Positions 9,076 through 20,062 of a stretch of 64,000 nt of DNA are shown one piece after another. The stretch comes from Nevskiaceae bacterium (lineage in GTDB: Bacteria; Pseudomonadota; Gammaproteobacteria; Nevskiales; Nevskiaceae): NCBI GenBank assembly GCA_008012115.1, contig SSEB01000012.1, positions 62,001 through 126,000 of the forward strand. The letters are read 5' to 3'. The translations under genes and the position numbers were made by a program. Numbering within the stretch: position 1 is the first letter of the stretch; each line of letters opens with the position of its first letter. A model generated the notes under the pieces. The model saw only the letters and a program-made list of their open reading frames with translations, was not told the origin of the DNA and did not search any database.

Positions 9076-10153
9076 GCAGGCCGCCGCCTGGATGGCGCGC
9101 GCGCTGCGGCTGGCCGAGCGGGGCCTGCTCAGCACGCATCCCAATCCCCGCGTCGGCTGCGTGATCGTGCGCGACGGCGCCGTGGTCGGCGAGGGCTGGC
9201 ATCAGCGCGCCGGCGAGCCGCACGCCGAGGTGCTGGCCTTGCGCGAAGCCGGCGCGCATGCGTGCGGCGCGGAGGTGTTCGTCACGCTCGAACCCTGCAG
9301 CCATTTCGGGCGCACGCCGCCCTGTGCCGATGCGTTGATCGCAGCCGGTGTGCGCAAGGTCTGGATGGCGATGCAGGATCCCAACCCGAAAGTGGCCGGG
9401 CAAGGTGCGCAGCGTCTGCGCGAGGCGGGCATCGACGTCGAAACCGGCCTGATGGAGGCAGCGGCCCGCGCGCTCAACCGTGGTTTCGTGTCGCGCATGC
9501 TGCGTGGCCGCCCCTGGGTGACGCTCAAGCTTGCCGCCAGCCTCGACGGCCGCACGGCGATGGCCAGTGGCGAATCGCAGTGGATCACGTCCGAGGCCGC
9601 GCGGGCCGACGTGCACCGCCTGCGCGCGCAGGCGGGCGCGGTGCTGACCAGCAGTGCCACCGTGCTGGCCGATGACCCGGCGCTGACGGTGCGCAGCTTC
9701 GAAGCGCCGCGCCAGCCCGATCGCATCGTGCTCGATGCCCGCGGGCGTGTGCCGGCGCAGGCACAGGTCTGGCGCGAAGGCGCGCGGCGCATGCTGCTGA
9801 CGGCGTCGGCCAATCCCGTCGTGCCGGATGGCGTCGAGGTCGTGCGTCTGCCGGCAACGGCGGACGGGCATGTGCCCCTGCTGCCGGCGCTGGCCGCGCT
9901 GGCGGCGCGACAGGTCAACGAGGTGCTGGTGGAGTGCGGTCCGCGGTTCGCGGGCCTACTGCTGCAGGCGGAGGCGGTGGACGAGCTGGTGCTCTATCTT
10001 GCGCCCAGTCTGCTCGGCGATGGCGCGCGGCCCCTGGCCATGCTGCCGGGCCTGGAGCGGCTGTCGCAGCAACTGCGCTTCGCGTGGCGCGAAGCGCGTG
10101 CCGTGGGGCCGGATTTGCGACTGACGCTGGCGCCACAGGCCTCGCAGGGCTGA
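9059..10153 (+). CDS. ribD: Bifunctional diaminohydroxyphosphoribosylaminopyrimidine deaminase / reductase
   Basis: 364 residues. Carries out the deamination and side-chain reduction steps of riboflavin synthesis. N-terminal deaminase domain with the zinc motif His55-Ala-Glu57 and the later [15 protein letters not shown]-terminal reductase domain from about residue 148 ([15 protein letters not shown]). The ATG at 9059 lies inside the nrdR reading frame. The stop codon TGA (10151-10153) overlaps the first bases of dyad element copy 2, which separates ribD from ribE. Confidence 0.96.
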   Translation: MNPGPEQAAAWMARALRLAERGLLSTHPNPRVGCVIVRDGAVVGEGWHQRAGEPHAEVLALREAGAHACGAEVFVTLEPCSHFGRTPPCADALIAAGVRKVWMAMQDPNPKVAGQGAQRLREAGIDVETGLMEAAARALNRGFVSRMLRGRPWVTLKLAASLDGRTAMASGESQWITSEAARADVHRLRAQAGAVLTSSATVLADDPALTVRSFEAPRQPDRIVLDARGRVPAQAQVWREGARRMLLTASANPVVPDGVEVVRLPATADGHVPLLPALAALAARQVNEVLVECGPRFAGLLLQAEAVDELVLYLAPSLLGDGARPLAMLPGLERLSQQLRFAWREARAVGPDLRLTLAPQASQG

Positions 10154-10261
10154 CCCGCTGTCCTGGAATGAGCCGCAGAGATTGTTATTTAATATTTAAT
10201 GATTTTATATTCGACACATAAAATATAACAAATTGGCCGTCGCCAATCGCCAGAGCGGGTG
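10152..10261. repeat. 110-bp AT-rich dyad element, copy 2 of 9
   Basis: Left arm GACCCGCT 10152-10159 (one mismatch, forced by the ribD stop codon), right arm AGCGGGTG 10254-10261. GTTA starts at 10184 (position 33) and TAAC ends at 10229 (33 from the right end); the core between is 46 bases. The right flank holds a small hairpin TTGGC/GCCAA. The element splits ribD from ribE, a pair normally joined in one operon, and its right end is 22 bp from the ribE ATG. Confidence 0.85.
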
Positions 10262-10283
10262 GTGCGGCAAAACGGAAAAACGC

Positions 10284-10886
10284 ATGTTTACAGGCATCAT
10301 CGAAGGCTTGGGCAGGATCGCGGAGAACGCGCTGGCGGGCGGCGACCGCCGCATGCTGATCGCCGTGCCCACGGGTTTCCTGGACGGCGCCCAGCTCGGC
10401 GACAGCATCGCCGTCAACGGCGTCTGCCTGACGGCAGTGGCGTTCCGCGACGGCGGCTTCGTCGCCGACCTCTCGGCCGAAACGCTGGGGGCGACGACGG
10501 CGGCGGGCTGGGCGGTCGATCGCGTCGTCAATCTCGAGCGCGCGCTGACCCCGAACAAGCCCCTGGGTGGTCACCTGGTCAGCGGCCACGTCGACGGCGT
10601 CGGCCATCTGCGCGACAAGCGCGACGACGCGCGCAGCTGGCGGCTGGAGTTCGAGGCGCCGGCCGCGCTGGCGCGTTACATCGCCCGCAAGGGCTCGATC
10701 TGCATCGACGGCATCAGCCTCACCGTGAATGAGGTGTCGGGCCGGCGATTCGGGGTTAACATCGTGCCGCATACGATGACGCATACCGCACTGGGGCAGT
10801 TGACGGTCGGCGACGCGGTCAACCTGGAAGTGGATCTGGTCGCGCGCTACCTGGAACGCCTGCTGACGGCGAGGGACGAAACATGA
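10284..10886 (+). CDS. ribE: Riboflavin synthase, alpha chain
   Basis: 200 residues. Dismutates two 6,7-dimethyl-8-ribityllumazine molecules to riboflavin. Two tandem lumazine-binding barrels are visible; the N-terminus MFTGIIEGLG is diagnostic, and SVAVNGVCLT-type (SIAVNGVCLTAV) and GISLTVNEV segments mark the first and second repeats. The start at 10284 is chosen over an upstream in-frame ATG because of that canonical N-terminus. No FMN riboswitch was recognised upstream. Overlaps the next gene by four bases (ATGA). Confidence 0.96.
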   Translation: MFTGIIEGLGRIAENALAGGDRRMLIAVPTGFLDGAQLGDSIAVNGVCLTAVAFRDGGFVADLSAETLGATTAAGWAVDRVVNLERALTPNKPLGGHLVSGHVDGVGHLRDKRDDARSWRLEFEAPAALARYIARKGSICIDGISLTVNEVSGRRFGVNIVPHTMTHTALGQLTVGDAVNLEVDLVARYLERLLTARDET

Positions 10887-12028
10887 GCAAGGTTGCATCG
10901 CTGGACGCCGCCCGCAATTCCGGGCTGGACCGCATCGAGGACATCATCGCCGACTTCAAGGCCGGCAAGATGGTGATCCTGATGGACGACGAGGGCCGCG
11001 AAAACGAGGGCGACATCCTCATGGCCGCGAGCCTGGTGCGGCCGGAGGACATCAATTTCATGGCGCGCTACGGCCGCGGCCTGATCTGCCTGACGCTGAC
11101 CGCCGACCGCTGCCGCCAGCTGCGACTGCCGCAGATGGTGTCGCGCAACGAGGAGGTGCATAAGACCGCGTTCACCGTCTCGATCGAGGCGGCGCAGGGT
11201 GTGACCACCGGCATTTCAGCTTTTGATCGTGCCCACACCGTGCGTACGGCGGTGAAGCCAGATGCGCGACCGGAAGACCTGGTGCAGCCCGGGCATATCT
11301 TTCCGCTGATGGCGCAGCCGGGCGGCGTGCTGACGCGTGCCGGGCACACCGAGGCGGGCTGCGACCTCGCGCGGCTCGCCGGCCTGGAGCCATCGTCGGT
11401 CATCGTCGAGATCCTCAACGAGGACGGCACCATGGCGCGCCGGCCGGATCTCGAAAAATTCGCCCGCGAGCACGGCCTCAAGCTCGGCACCATCGCCGAC
11501 CTGATCCGCTATCGTCTCGACAACGAGCACACCGTCGAACGCGTCGCCGAGACCACGGTGCGCACCGAGTTCGGCGATTTTCGCATGGTCACCTACCAGG
11601 ATTCCCTGGATAACACCGTGCACATGGCGATGATCAAGGGCGCTATCAACTCTCAGCAGCCGACGCTGGTGCGCGTGCACATCCGCAACATGCTGGCCGA
11701 CGTGCTCGGCGTCGAGCACGAGAACTTCGGCTGGCCCCTGCGCAAGGCGCTCAAGCGCGTGGCGGAGGAGGGCGAAGGCGTCGTGGTGCTGCTGCGCAAG
11801 CCCGAGCCGGCGCGCGAACTGGTCGAGCAGATCGTGTCGCTGCACAAGGCGCGCCACGAAGATCATCACACGCCGGACCCGCACCGCGTGCTGCGCACCT
11901 ACGGCATTGGCGCACAGATCCTGTCCGACCTTGGCGTGCGCAAGATGCGCGTGCTGTCGGCGCCACGCCGCATGCAGGCGATTTCCGGCTTCGGTCTGGA
12001 AGTGGTCGAATACGTTCCCTGCGATTGA
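10883..12028 (+). CDS. ribB: 3,4-dihydroxy-2-butanone-4-phosphate synthase with degenerate GTP cyclohydrolase II domain (RibBX type)
   Basis: 381 residues. The N-terminal domain (about 15-215) is an intact DHBP synthase making the four-carbon riboflavin precursor from ribulose 5-phosphate, with [12 protein letters not shown] and the catalytic [16 protein letters not shown] segment. The C-terminal half aligns in outline with GTP cyclohydrolase II, but the zinc-binding cysteine triplet and the following RCDCG stretch are absent; the region reads [20 protein letters not shown] instead, and the GTP-binding QEGRNIGL-like motif is also lost. So this is a RibBX-type hybrid, not a working RibBA; a separate ribA should exist elsewhere. 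Lies 9 bp before ribH. Confidence 0.93.
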   Translation: MSKVASLDAARNSGLDRIEDIIADFKAGKMVILMDDEGRENEGDILMAASLVRPEDINFMARYGRGLICLTLTADRCRQLRLPQMVSRNEEVHKTAFTVSIEAAQGVTTGISAFDRAHTVRTAVKPDARPEDLVQPGHIFPLMAQPGGVLTRAGHTEAGCDLARLAGLEPSSVIVEILNEDGTMARRPDLEKFAREHGLKLGTIADLIRYRLDNEHTVERVAETTVRTEFGDFRMVTYQDSLDNTVHMAMIKGAINSQQPTLVRVHIRNMLADVLGVEHENFGWPLRKALKRVAEEGEGVVVLLRKPEPARELVEQIVSLHKARHEDHHTPDPHRVLRTYGIGAQILSDLGVRKMRVLSAPRRMQAISGFGLEVVEYVPCD

Positions 12029-12037
12029 TAGAGCCCT

Positions 12038-12520
12038 ATGAAAACCGGATACGCCGCCCCAGACAGCCCCGTGTCGGGGGAATTCTCCGACCTTCGTGTC
12101 GCCGTCGTGACCACGCGCTGGAACATCGAGATCGTTGACGCCCTGGCCGATGGCGCCTATCGCTGTCTCGCCGACTGGGGCGTGCCGGATGACGCCGTCG
12201 AGGAGTTCACCGCGCCCGGCGCCTATGAGATTCCGCTGGCGGTGTCGAAGCTGATGGAGAGCGGCGACTTCGATGGCGTGATCGCCGTCGGTGCGGTGAT
12301 TCGCGGCGATACGCCGCACTTCGATTTTGTTGCCGGCGAATGCGCACGTGGCCTGATGGACGTGCAACTGCGCCACGGCCTGCCGGTCGGCTTCGGCGTA
12401 CTCACGGTCAACACGGCGCAGCAGGCGCTGGAACGCTCCGGTCCCGGTGACGACAACAAGGGCTACGAGGCGGCCGCCGCGATGCTGGAGATGGTGCGTC
12501 TGGCGCGGAGCGTTGCATGA
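12038..12520 (+). CDS. ribH: 6,7-dimethyl-8-ribityllumazine synthase
   Basis: 160 residues. Condenses the ribB product with the ribD product; forms an icosahedral or pentameric shell in the family. The motifs TTRWNIEIVDALADGA, PGAYEIPLA, GAVIRGDTPHFDFVAGE and GVLTVNTAQQALERSG are all present. Immediately downstream of ribB and overlapping nusB by four bases, so part of one transcript rib-nusB-thiL-pgpA. Confidence 0.96.
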   Translation: MKTGYAAPDSPVSGEFSDLRVAVVTTRWNIEIVDALADGAYRCLADWGVPDDAVEEFTAPGAYEIPLAVSKLMESGDFDGVIAVGAVIRGDTPHFDFVAGECARGLMDVQLRHGLPVGFGVLTVNTAQQALERSGPGDDNKGYEAAAAMLEMVRLARSVA

Positions 12521-12966
12521 GCGAGGCCCAGCAGCCGCAGAGCCGCCGTGGCCTGGCGCGCCGCCTGACCGTGCAGGCGCTGTATCAGTGGCTGGTCAAC
12601 GAGACGCAGCCGGAGGCGATGATCAAGCAGTTCCGTGAGCAGCCGGAAGGGCTGGGCCGCGCCGACGGCGAATACTTCACCGGACTGCTCAACGGCGTGG
12701 TCGCGCAAGCGCCGGAGCTGACCGTGTCGCTGGTGCCGTACCTCGATCGTCCGCTAAACCAGCTCGATCCGGTGGAGCATGCCATCCTCCTGCTGGGCGC
12801 CTTCGAGCTGCAGCACCGGCCCGAAGTACCGTGGAAAGTCGCGGTCAACGAAGCGGTGAATCTGGCCAAGGTCTTCGGTGCCGAGGACGGCTACAAGTTT
12901 GTCAACGGCGTGCTCGACAAGCTGGCCCGCGTCGCCCGCGCTGCCGAAACCGCCGCCGACTTCTGA
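12517..12966 (+). CDS. nusB: Transcription antitermination factor NusB
   Basis: 149 residues, all-helical fold. Binds boxA RNA with NusE (S10) in rRNA antitermination. Starts with an Arg/Gln-rich N-terminus and RRLTVQALYQWL, and contains VPYLDRPLNQLDPVEHAILLLGAFEL and NEAVNLAKVFGAEDGYKFVNGVLDK, the classical family signatures (shown here as two separate helices). Its coupling with ribH and thiL is the standard gammaproteobacterial order. Confidence 0.96.
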   Translation: MSEAQQPQSRRGLARRLTVQALYQWLVNETQPEAMIKQFREQPEGLGRADGEYFTGLLNGVVAQAPELTVSLVPYLDRPLNQLDPVEHAILLLGAFELQHRPEVPWKVAVNEAVNLAKVFGAEDGYKFVNGVLDKLARVARAAETAADF

Positions 12967-12990
12967 TTCCGCGGACGGCCGTTGGCGCCG

Positions 12991-13932
12991 ATGGATGAAT
13001 TCCAGCTCATCCGCCGTTATTTCCAGCCGCTAGGCGCCGCGTCGGCAGACGTCGCGCTGGGCATCGGCGACGATTGCGCGCTGTTGCAGGTGCCGCCCGG
13101 CGAGGAACTGGCGGTGACCACCGACACCCTGGTCGCCGGCCGGCATTTCCCTTTGCAGACCGCGGCCTGCGACATCGGCTGGAAGGCCCTGGCGGTCAAT
13201 CTTTCCGACCTGGCCGCGATGGGCGCCATGGCGCGCTGGGTGACGCTCGCGCTGACGCTGCCGGAGAACGACGCCGAATGGCTGACCGGCTTCTGCGCGG
13301 GTTTTGGCGCGCTGCTGCATGCCAGCGGCGTCGCACTGGTGGGCGGCGACACCACCCGTGGTCCGCTCTCGATCACCGTGACGGCGCTGGGGTCGGCGCC
13401 GGCAGGTCGTGCCATGCGCCGCAGCGGGGCGCAGCCGGGCGATCTGGTCTGCGTGACCGGCGCGCTGGGCGATGCCGCCCTGGCCCTGCGGCGGCTGGGC
13501 GAGCCGGATTTGCCGCCGGCGCTGCGCGAACGCCTGGACCGCCCGCAGCCGCGGCTTGCGGCGGGTCTCACCTTGCGGCAATACGCCCACGCGGCCATCG
13601 ATATTTCCGATGGGCTGGCCGGCGATCTCGGGCACCTGCTGGACGCCAGCGGCGTCGGCGCGGAACTCGAAGCGGCCTCGCTGCCGCAGTCCTACGCCTT
13701 CGCCCGGCATGCCATGCCGCCGGCCGAGCGCACGGCGCTGCAGTTGCACGGGGGTGACGATTACGAGCTCTGTGTCTGCCTGCCGCCGGACCGGTTGGAG
13801 GCAGCCCAGGGGCGCCTCGATGTGCCGCTGACCGCTGTGGGTCGCATCGTCGCCGAGCCGGGATTGCGGCTGACCGGCGCCGATGGCGTTACCATGCCCA
13901 TTCCGCCCCACGGTTATCGTCACTTCACATGA
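12991..13932 (+). CDS. thiL: Thiamine-monophosphate kinase
   Basis: 313 residues from ATG 12991 (MDEFQLIRRYF, the usual N-terminus); a TTG at 12982 is the alternative. Phosphorylates thiamine monophosphate to the diphosphate cofactor, needed by SucA in this window. The N-terminal ATP-binding domain shows GIGDDCALL and GRHFPL; the second domain shows ISDGLAGDLGHLLDASGVG near 205. The stop overlaps pgpA by four bases. Confidence 0.95.
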   Translation: MDEFQLIRRYFQPLGAASADVALGIGDDCALLQVPPGEELAVTTDTLVAGRHFPLQTAACDIGWKALAVNLSDLAAMGAMARWVTLALTLPENDAEWLTGFCAGFGALLHASGVALVGGDTTRGPLSITVTALGSAPAGRAMRRSGAQPGDLVCVTGALGDAALALRRLGEPDLPPALRERLDRPQPRLAAGLTLRQYAHAAIDISDGLAGDLGHLLDASGVGAELEAASLPQSYAFARHAMPPAERTALQLHGGDDYELCVCLPPDRLEAAQGRLDVPLTAVGRIVAEPGLRLTGADGVTMPIPPHGYRHFT

Positions 13933-14453
13933 CCGAACCCTCCCGACCGATACCGCCACCGCCCGCGGAACTGATCCTGACCACGCCGGAGCACCTGCTG
14001 GCCTATGGCTTCGGTGCCGGCCTCGCGCCCCGCGCGCCCGGCACGTTCGGCACGCTGGTCGGATTGCCGTTCTGGTTCCTGCTGTCGTGGTTGTCGCCAA
14101 CGCCACTGATCTATCTGGCCGGCTGCGCGCTGTTGTTTGTGGCGGGCTGCTGGATCTGCGGCGAAAGCGCGCGACTGCTCGGTTTGCACGATGCGCCGGG
14201 CATCGTGTTCGACGAAATCGTCGGATTTCTGGTCACCTGTGTGCCGCTCTGCTACCTCGCCCCGGGGCGGGTGGCGTGGCCCTGGCTGGGGGCGGCGTTC
14301 CTGCTGTTCCGGTTTTTCGACATCCTCAAGCCCTGGCCGATCCGCTGGCTGGATCGCGAAGTGCACGGCGGTCTGGGCATCATGCTCGACGATGCGCTCG
14401 CGGCCGTGTTTGCCGCCGCGGTACTGGAGATCCTGCTGAGGATGTCGGCCTGA
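13929..14453 (+). CDS. pgpA: Phosphatidylglycerophosphatase A
   Basis: 174 residues, integral inner-membrane protein that dephosphorylates phosphatidylglycerol phosphate. The family signature GFGAGLAPRAPGTFGTLVGL (residues about 27-46) and the helix containing VFDEIVGFLVT are clear; the tail LMLDDALAAV-type segment (IMLDDALAAVFAA) is present near 155. Last gene of the rib-nusB-thiL-pgpA operon, then a 91-bp gap to the AtuA-like gene. Confidence 0.95.
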   Translation: MTEPSRPIPPPPAELILTTPEHLLAYGFGAGLAPRAPGTFGTLVGLPFWFLLSWLSPTPLIYLAGCALLFVAGCWICGESARLLGLHDAPGIVFDEIVGFLVTCVPLCYLAPGRVAWPWLGAAFLLFRFFDILKPWPIRWLDREVHGGLGIMLDDALAAVFAAAVLEILLRMSA

Positions 14454-14544
14454 CGGTAATCGCTATTCCGCTGGCGTGCCGGACATCGAACGGGCAAGCT
14501 GGCGGTACACGCAATTGGCGTGGCTTCCTGCATGAATCTGAGCC

Positions 14545-16338
<1,794 letters not shown>

Positions 16339-16394
16339 CCGTTTCATCCGTAGTGGCCATACGCGGAAATGGAGAGTTTCGCGCCCATTCCGGT

Positions 16395-16400
16395 TAGAAT
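16395..16400 (+). promoter_or_regulatory. Possible -10 box (TAGAAT) before the ETF-QO gene
   Basis: TAGAAT lies 44 bases before the ETF-QO ATG in the 105-bp gap after atuA. No convincing -35 element was found at the expected distance. Low-confidence call. Confidence 0.3.
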
Positions 16401-16443
16401 TCGCGGCCTGCCCCCTATTTCTTTGATTGGTCAGTAGAAAACG

Positions 16444-18105
16444 ATGAGCGTTGAACGCGATGTGATGGAATACGACGTCCTGGTGGTCGGTGGCGGTCCT
16501 TCTGGCCTGTCCGCCGCCATCCGCCTCAAGCAGTTGGCGGCCGAGGCCGGCAAGGAACTCAGCGTCTGCCTCGTCGAGAAAGGCTCCGAGATTGGTGCGC
16601 ACATCCTGTCGGGTGCCGTGTTCGAAGCGCGCGCGCTCAACGAACTGATCCCGGACTGGAAGGCCAAGGGCGCGCCGCTCAACGTTCCGGTCGTCGGCGA
16701 CGACGTGTATTTCTTCCGCAGCGAAACCGCCGCGTTCAAGATGCCGGGCCTGTTCGTGCCCAAGCCGATGCACAACGAGGGCAACTACGTCATCTCGCTG
16801 GGCAACCTGTGCCGCTGGCTGGGCCAGCAGGCCGAGGCGCTCGGCGTTGAGATCTACCCCGGCTTCGCCGCGCAGCACGCCATCATCGAGGACGGCGTGG
16901 TCAAGGGCGTCACCATTGGCGACATGGGTATCAACCACAAGGGCGAGCACAAGGCGGACTACGCGCCGGGCATGGAGCTGCGCGCCAAGTACACCCTGTT
17001 CGCCGAAGGCTGCCGCGGCCACCTGGGCAAGCAGCTGATCGCGCAGTATCAGCTCGCCAAGGACGCCGACCCGCAGCACTACGGCATCGGCATCAAGGAA
17101 ATCTGGACGATTGATCCGGCCAAGCACAAGCCTGGTCTGGTGGTGCACGGCGCCGGCTGGCCGTTGGACCTGCTCGGCACCGATGCCATGGGCGGCGCCT
17201 TCCTGTACCACTTTGAAAACAACCAGGTCGTCGTCGGCCTGATCGTGGACTTGTCCTACACCAATCCGTACCTGTCGCCGTTCGACGAATTCCAGCGCTT
17301 CAAGCATCACCCCGTGGTCAAGCAGTATCTCGAAGGCGGCACGCGCACGGCCTACGGCGCACGCGCCCTGGTCAAGGGCGGCTTGAACTCGCTGCCCAAG
17401 CTGACCTTCCCGGGCGGCGTGCTGATCGGCGACGACGCCGGCACACTCAACTACGCCAAGATCAAGGGCAGCCATACGGCGATGAAGTCCGGCATGCTGG
17501 CGGCGGAAGCGGCGGCGGAAGCGCTGTTCGCGGGTTCCGAAGGCGGCGACGAACTGACCGGTTACACGGCTAAGTTCAAGGCCAGCTGGCTGTACGACGA
17601 ACTGTACAAGTCACGCAACTTCGGCGTGTTCCTGCACAAGTTCGGCGCGCTGATCGGCGGTGCGATCAACTGGATCGAGCAGAACATCTTCGGCGGCAAG
17701 TTCCCGTTCACGATGCACGACCTCAAGCTCGATTACGCTTCGCTGAGGCTGGCTGCGGATTCCAAGAAGATTGAATACCCGAAGCCCGACGGCAAGCTGT
17801 CCTTCGACAAACTGTCCTCGGTGTTCCTGTCGAGCACCAATCACGAGGAGGACCAGCCGGTTCATCTCGTGCTCAAGGACAAGACCATTCCCATCGCCAA
17901 GAACCTGCCGATGTACGCAGAGCCGGCGCAGCGCTATTGCCCGGCCGGCGTCTACGAAGTGGTCGGCGAAGGCGATGCGCAGCGATTCCAGATCAACGCG
18001 CAGAACTGCGTGCACTGCAAGACCTGCGACATCAAGGACCCCGCGCAGAACATCAACTGGGTGGCGCCGGAAGGCGGCGGCGGTCCCAATTACGCCAATA
18101 TGTAA
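16444..18105 (+). CDS. Electron transfer flavoprotein:ubiquinone oxidoreductase
   Basis: 553 residues, usual length about 550. Membrane-associated FAD and 4Fe-4S enzyme that passes electrons from ETF to ubiquinone during acyl-CoA oxidation. N-terminal dinucleotide fold VVGGGPSGLSAAIRL (residues about 13-27), an internal GDDAGTLNYAKIKGSHTAMK near 330-350, and a C-terminal cluster domain with RYCPAGVYEV, NCVHCKTCDIKDP and WVAPEGGGGPNY. Followed after 70 bp by etfB and etfA, so the whole electron-transfer chain for the acyl-CoA dehydrogenases of this window is encoded together. Confidence 0.96.
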   Translation: MSVERDVMEYDVLVVGGGPSGLSAAIRLKQLAAEAGKELSVCLVEKGSEIGAHILSGAVFEARALNELIPDWKAKGAPLNVPVVGDDVYFFRSETAAFKMPGLFVPKPMHNEGNYVISLGNLCRWLGQQAEALGVEIYPGFAAQHAIIEDGVVKGVTIGDMGINHKGEHKADYAPGMELRAKYTLFAEGCRGHLGKQLIAQYQLAKDADPQHYGIGIKEIWTIDPAKHKPGLVVHGAGWPLDLLGTDAMGGAFLYHFENNQVVVGLIVDLSYTNPYLSPFDEFQRFKHHPVVKQYLEGGTRTAYGARALVKGGLNSLPKLTFPGGVLIGDDAGTLNYAKIKGSHTAMKSGMLAAEAAAEALFAGSEGGDELTGYTAKFKASWLYDELYKSRNFGVFLHKFGALIGGAINWIEQNIFGGKFPFTMHDLKLDYASLRLAADSKKIEYPKPDGKLSFDKLSSVFLSSTNHEEDQPVHLVLKDKTIPIAKNLPMYAEPAQRYCPAGVYEVVGEGDAQRFQINAQNCVHCKTCDIKDPAQNINWVAPEGGGGPNYANM

Positions 18106-18175
18106 GCAATCCGTTGTTGGTGAGTCCGTGCGTTTCGAGCGCGGTATCGATTTGTTTGTGAACTGAGAGAAGCGA

Positions 18176-18922
18176 ATGAAAGTTCTAGTCAGCGTCAAGC
18201 GAGTGGTGGACTACAACGTCCGCATCCAGATCAAGCCGGACGGCTCCGGTGTTGTCACCGATGGCGTCAAGCACTCGATGAACCCCTTCGACGAAATCGC
18301 GATGGAAGAAGCGGTTCGCCAGAAGGAGAAAGGCAAGGTCACCGAGATCATCGCCGTGACGCTGGGTGGCGCCAAGAACGAAGAGACGCTGCGCACCGCG
18401 CTGGCCTTCGGCGCCGACCGCGCGATCCACGTCAAGGAAGAAGGCGAGATCCAGCCGCTGACCGCCGCGCGCGCGTTGGCCGCGCTGGTGAAGAAGGAAG
18501 GCGCGCAGGTGCTGTTCACCGGCAAGCAGGCGATCGACGACGACGCCAACCAGACCGGCCAGATGACCGCTGCGCTGCTGGACCTGCCGCAGGCGACGTT
18601 CGCCTCCAAGGTCGAACTGGACGCCGGCAAGGCGACCGTGACCCGCGAGATCGACGCCGGCCTGGAAACGCTGGAAGTGACGCTGCCGGCGGTGATCACC
18701 ACCGACCTGCGCCTCAATGAGCCGCGCTACCTCAAGCTGCCGGACATCATGAAAGCCAAGAAGAAGCCGATTGAAACCGTCAGCTTCGCCGACCTCGGCG
18801 TGCAGCCGGCGCCGGGCCTGAAGACGGTCAAGACCGCGCCGCCGCCGTCGCGCTCCAAGGGCATCATGGTCAAGACGGTGGACGAACTGGTGAGTGCACT
18901 CAAGGCAAAGGGGTTGGTCTAA
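18176..18922 (+). CDS. etfB: Electron transfer flavoprotein, beta subunit
   Basis: 248 residues. Forms the ETF heterodimer with EtfA, carrying FAD and AMP and collecting electrons from acyl-CoA dehydrogenases. [17 protein letters not shown] at the N-terminus, the [17 protein letters not shown] segment and the recognition-loop region [20 protein letters not shown] near 180-199 are all typical. The stop and the etfA start share one base (TAATG), giving tight translational coupling. Confidence 0.97.
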   Translation: MKVLVSVKRVVDYNVRIQIKPDGSGVVTDGVKHSMNPFDEIAMEEAVRQKEKGKVTEIIAVTLGGAKNEETLRTALAFGADRAIHVKEEGEIQPLTAARALAALVKKEGAQVLFTGKQAIDDDANQTGQMTAALLDLPQATFASKVELDAGKATVTREIDAGLETLEVTLPAVITTDLRLNEPRYLKLPDIMKAKKKPIETVSFADLGVQPAPGLKTVKTAPPPSRSKGIMVKTVDELVSALKAKGLV

Positions 18923-19857
18923 TGAGCAAGATTCTGATTGTTGCTGAGCACGCCAACGGCAAGCTCAACGCCGGTGTCGCCAAGGTGGTGGCCGCCGCGC
19001 AGAAGATCGGTGGCGAGATCGATGTCGCCGTGTTTGCGACCGACGGCAGCGCCGTCGCAGCCGAAGCCGCCAAGCTGGCGGGCGTCAGCAAGGTGCTGCA
19101 GGCCGACAACGCCGCCAACGACCACGCGCTGGCCGTGGTGCTGACCTCGCAGATCGTCGAACTGGCGAGCAAGGGCTACAGCCACGTGCTGGTGCCGGGC
19201 ACCACCTTCGGCAAGGACCTCGCTCCGCGCGTCGCCGCCAAGCTGGGCGTGCCGCAGGTGTCCGACGTGATGGCCGTGCACTCGGCCAGCAGCTTCGACC
19301 GTCCGACCTACGCCGGCAACGCCATCACCACGGTGGAAGCGCCGGCCGGCACCATCGTCGCGACCGTGCGTCTCGCGTCGTTCAACGCCGTCGCCGCGGG
19401 TAACGGCGCGTCGGTGGAGAAGGTCAGCGTCGCCGCATCGGCCTCGGCCAACACCAAATTCGTGTCGCTGCAGGCCGCCAAGGCCGACCGCCCGGACCTG
19501 CAGTCGGCGGCGCGCGTCGTCTCCGGCGGCCGTGCGCTGGGCAGCTCCGAGAACTTCTCGATCATCTACAAGCTGGCCGACAAGATCGGTGCCGGTGTCG
19601 GCGCTTCGCGCGCGGCGGTGGACTCGGGCTACGTGCCGAACGACATGCAGGTCGGTCAGACCGGCAAGATCATCGCGCCGGAACTGTATTTCGCCATCGG
19701 CATCAGCGGCGCGATCCAGCACCTTGCCGGTATCAAGGACGCGCGCACCATTGTCGCGATCAACAAGGATCCGGAAGCGCCGATCTTCGAGGTCGCCGAT
19801 TTTGGTCTTGTTGGCGACCTGTTCCAGGTGGTTCCGGAACTGGAAGGCAAGCTCTAA
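18922..19857 (+). CDS. etfA: Electron transfer flavoprotein, alpha subunit
   Basis: 311 residues. The C-terminal FAD-binding domain is recognisable from [17 protein letters not shown] (about 195-211), [20 protein letters not shown] and [20 protein letters not shown]; the N-terminal domain carries [13 protein letters not shown]. Partner of EtfB and electron donor to the ETF-QO encoded upstream. A strong intrinsic terminator starts 9 bp after the stop and is the left end of dyad element copy 3. Confidence 0.97.
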   Translation: MSKILIVAEHANGKLNAGVAKVVAAAQKIGGEIDVAVFATDGSAVAAEAAKLAGVSKVLQADNAANDHALAVVLTSQIVELASKGYSHVLVPGTTFGKDLAPRVAAKLGVPQVSDVMAVHSASSFDRPTYAGNAITTVEAPAGTIVATVRLASFNAVAAGNGASVEKVSVAASASANTKFVSLQAAKADRPDLQSAARVVSGGRALGSSENFSIIYKLADKIGAGVGASRAAVDSGYVPNDMQVGQTGKIIAPELYFAIGISGAIQHLAGIKDARTIVAINKDPEAPIFEVADFGLVGDLFQVVPELEGKL

Positions 19858-19865
19858 GACGGTGA

Positions 19866-19912
19866 AAATCAGCCACCCGCAGTCCATGCTGCGGGTGGCT
19901 GATTTGTTAATA
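19866..19912 (+). terminator. Intrinsic terminator of the ETF operon, built into dyad element copy 3
   Basis: A 17-bp perfect stem, 19866-19882 with 19889-19905, closes over the loop TCCATG and is followed by a TTTGTTAATAA stretch. The stem contains the CACCCGC arm of the dyad element and its complement. It follows the etfA stop by 8 bp. Confidence 0.75.
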
Positions 19913-19981
19913 ATTATTACATGAATAAAAAATCATATAATATATAAAAACAAGCTCGCCGCATCATTCACAGAGCGGGCG
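19874..19981. repeat. 108-bp AT-rich dyad element, copy 3 of 9
   Basis: Left arm CACCCGCA 19874-19881, right arm AGCGGGCG 19974-19981 (two substitutions). GTTA starts at 19906, position 33; AAAC ends at 19951, so the core is again exactly 46 bases, but the right flank is 2 bases shorter than in other copies. ATGAA and ATCAT flank the centre. It lies between etfA and a membrane acyltransferase gene. Most diverged arms of the set together with copy 8. Confidence 0.75.
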
Positions 19982-20062
19982 TTAGGGACCGGACGAGGAC
20001 AACCATTGCGTAGGGACTGCCCCGTGACCGGGCAGTCTTGGACCCTATTGCGTGCTCGGGAG

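Noticed and set aside
6823..9144. Minus-strand open frame of 773 codons opposite nadA, glyA and nrdR
   Set aside because: Same reason: mirror of three well-recognised genes, low-complexity translation, no ribosome site.
10154..10283. FMN riboswitch in front of ribE
   Set aside because: None of the conserved RFN-element blocks were found; the gap is filled by dyad element copy 2.
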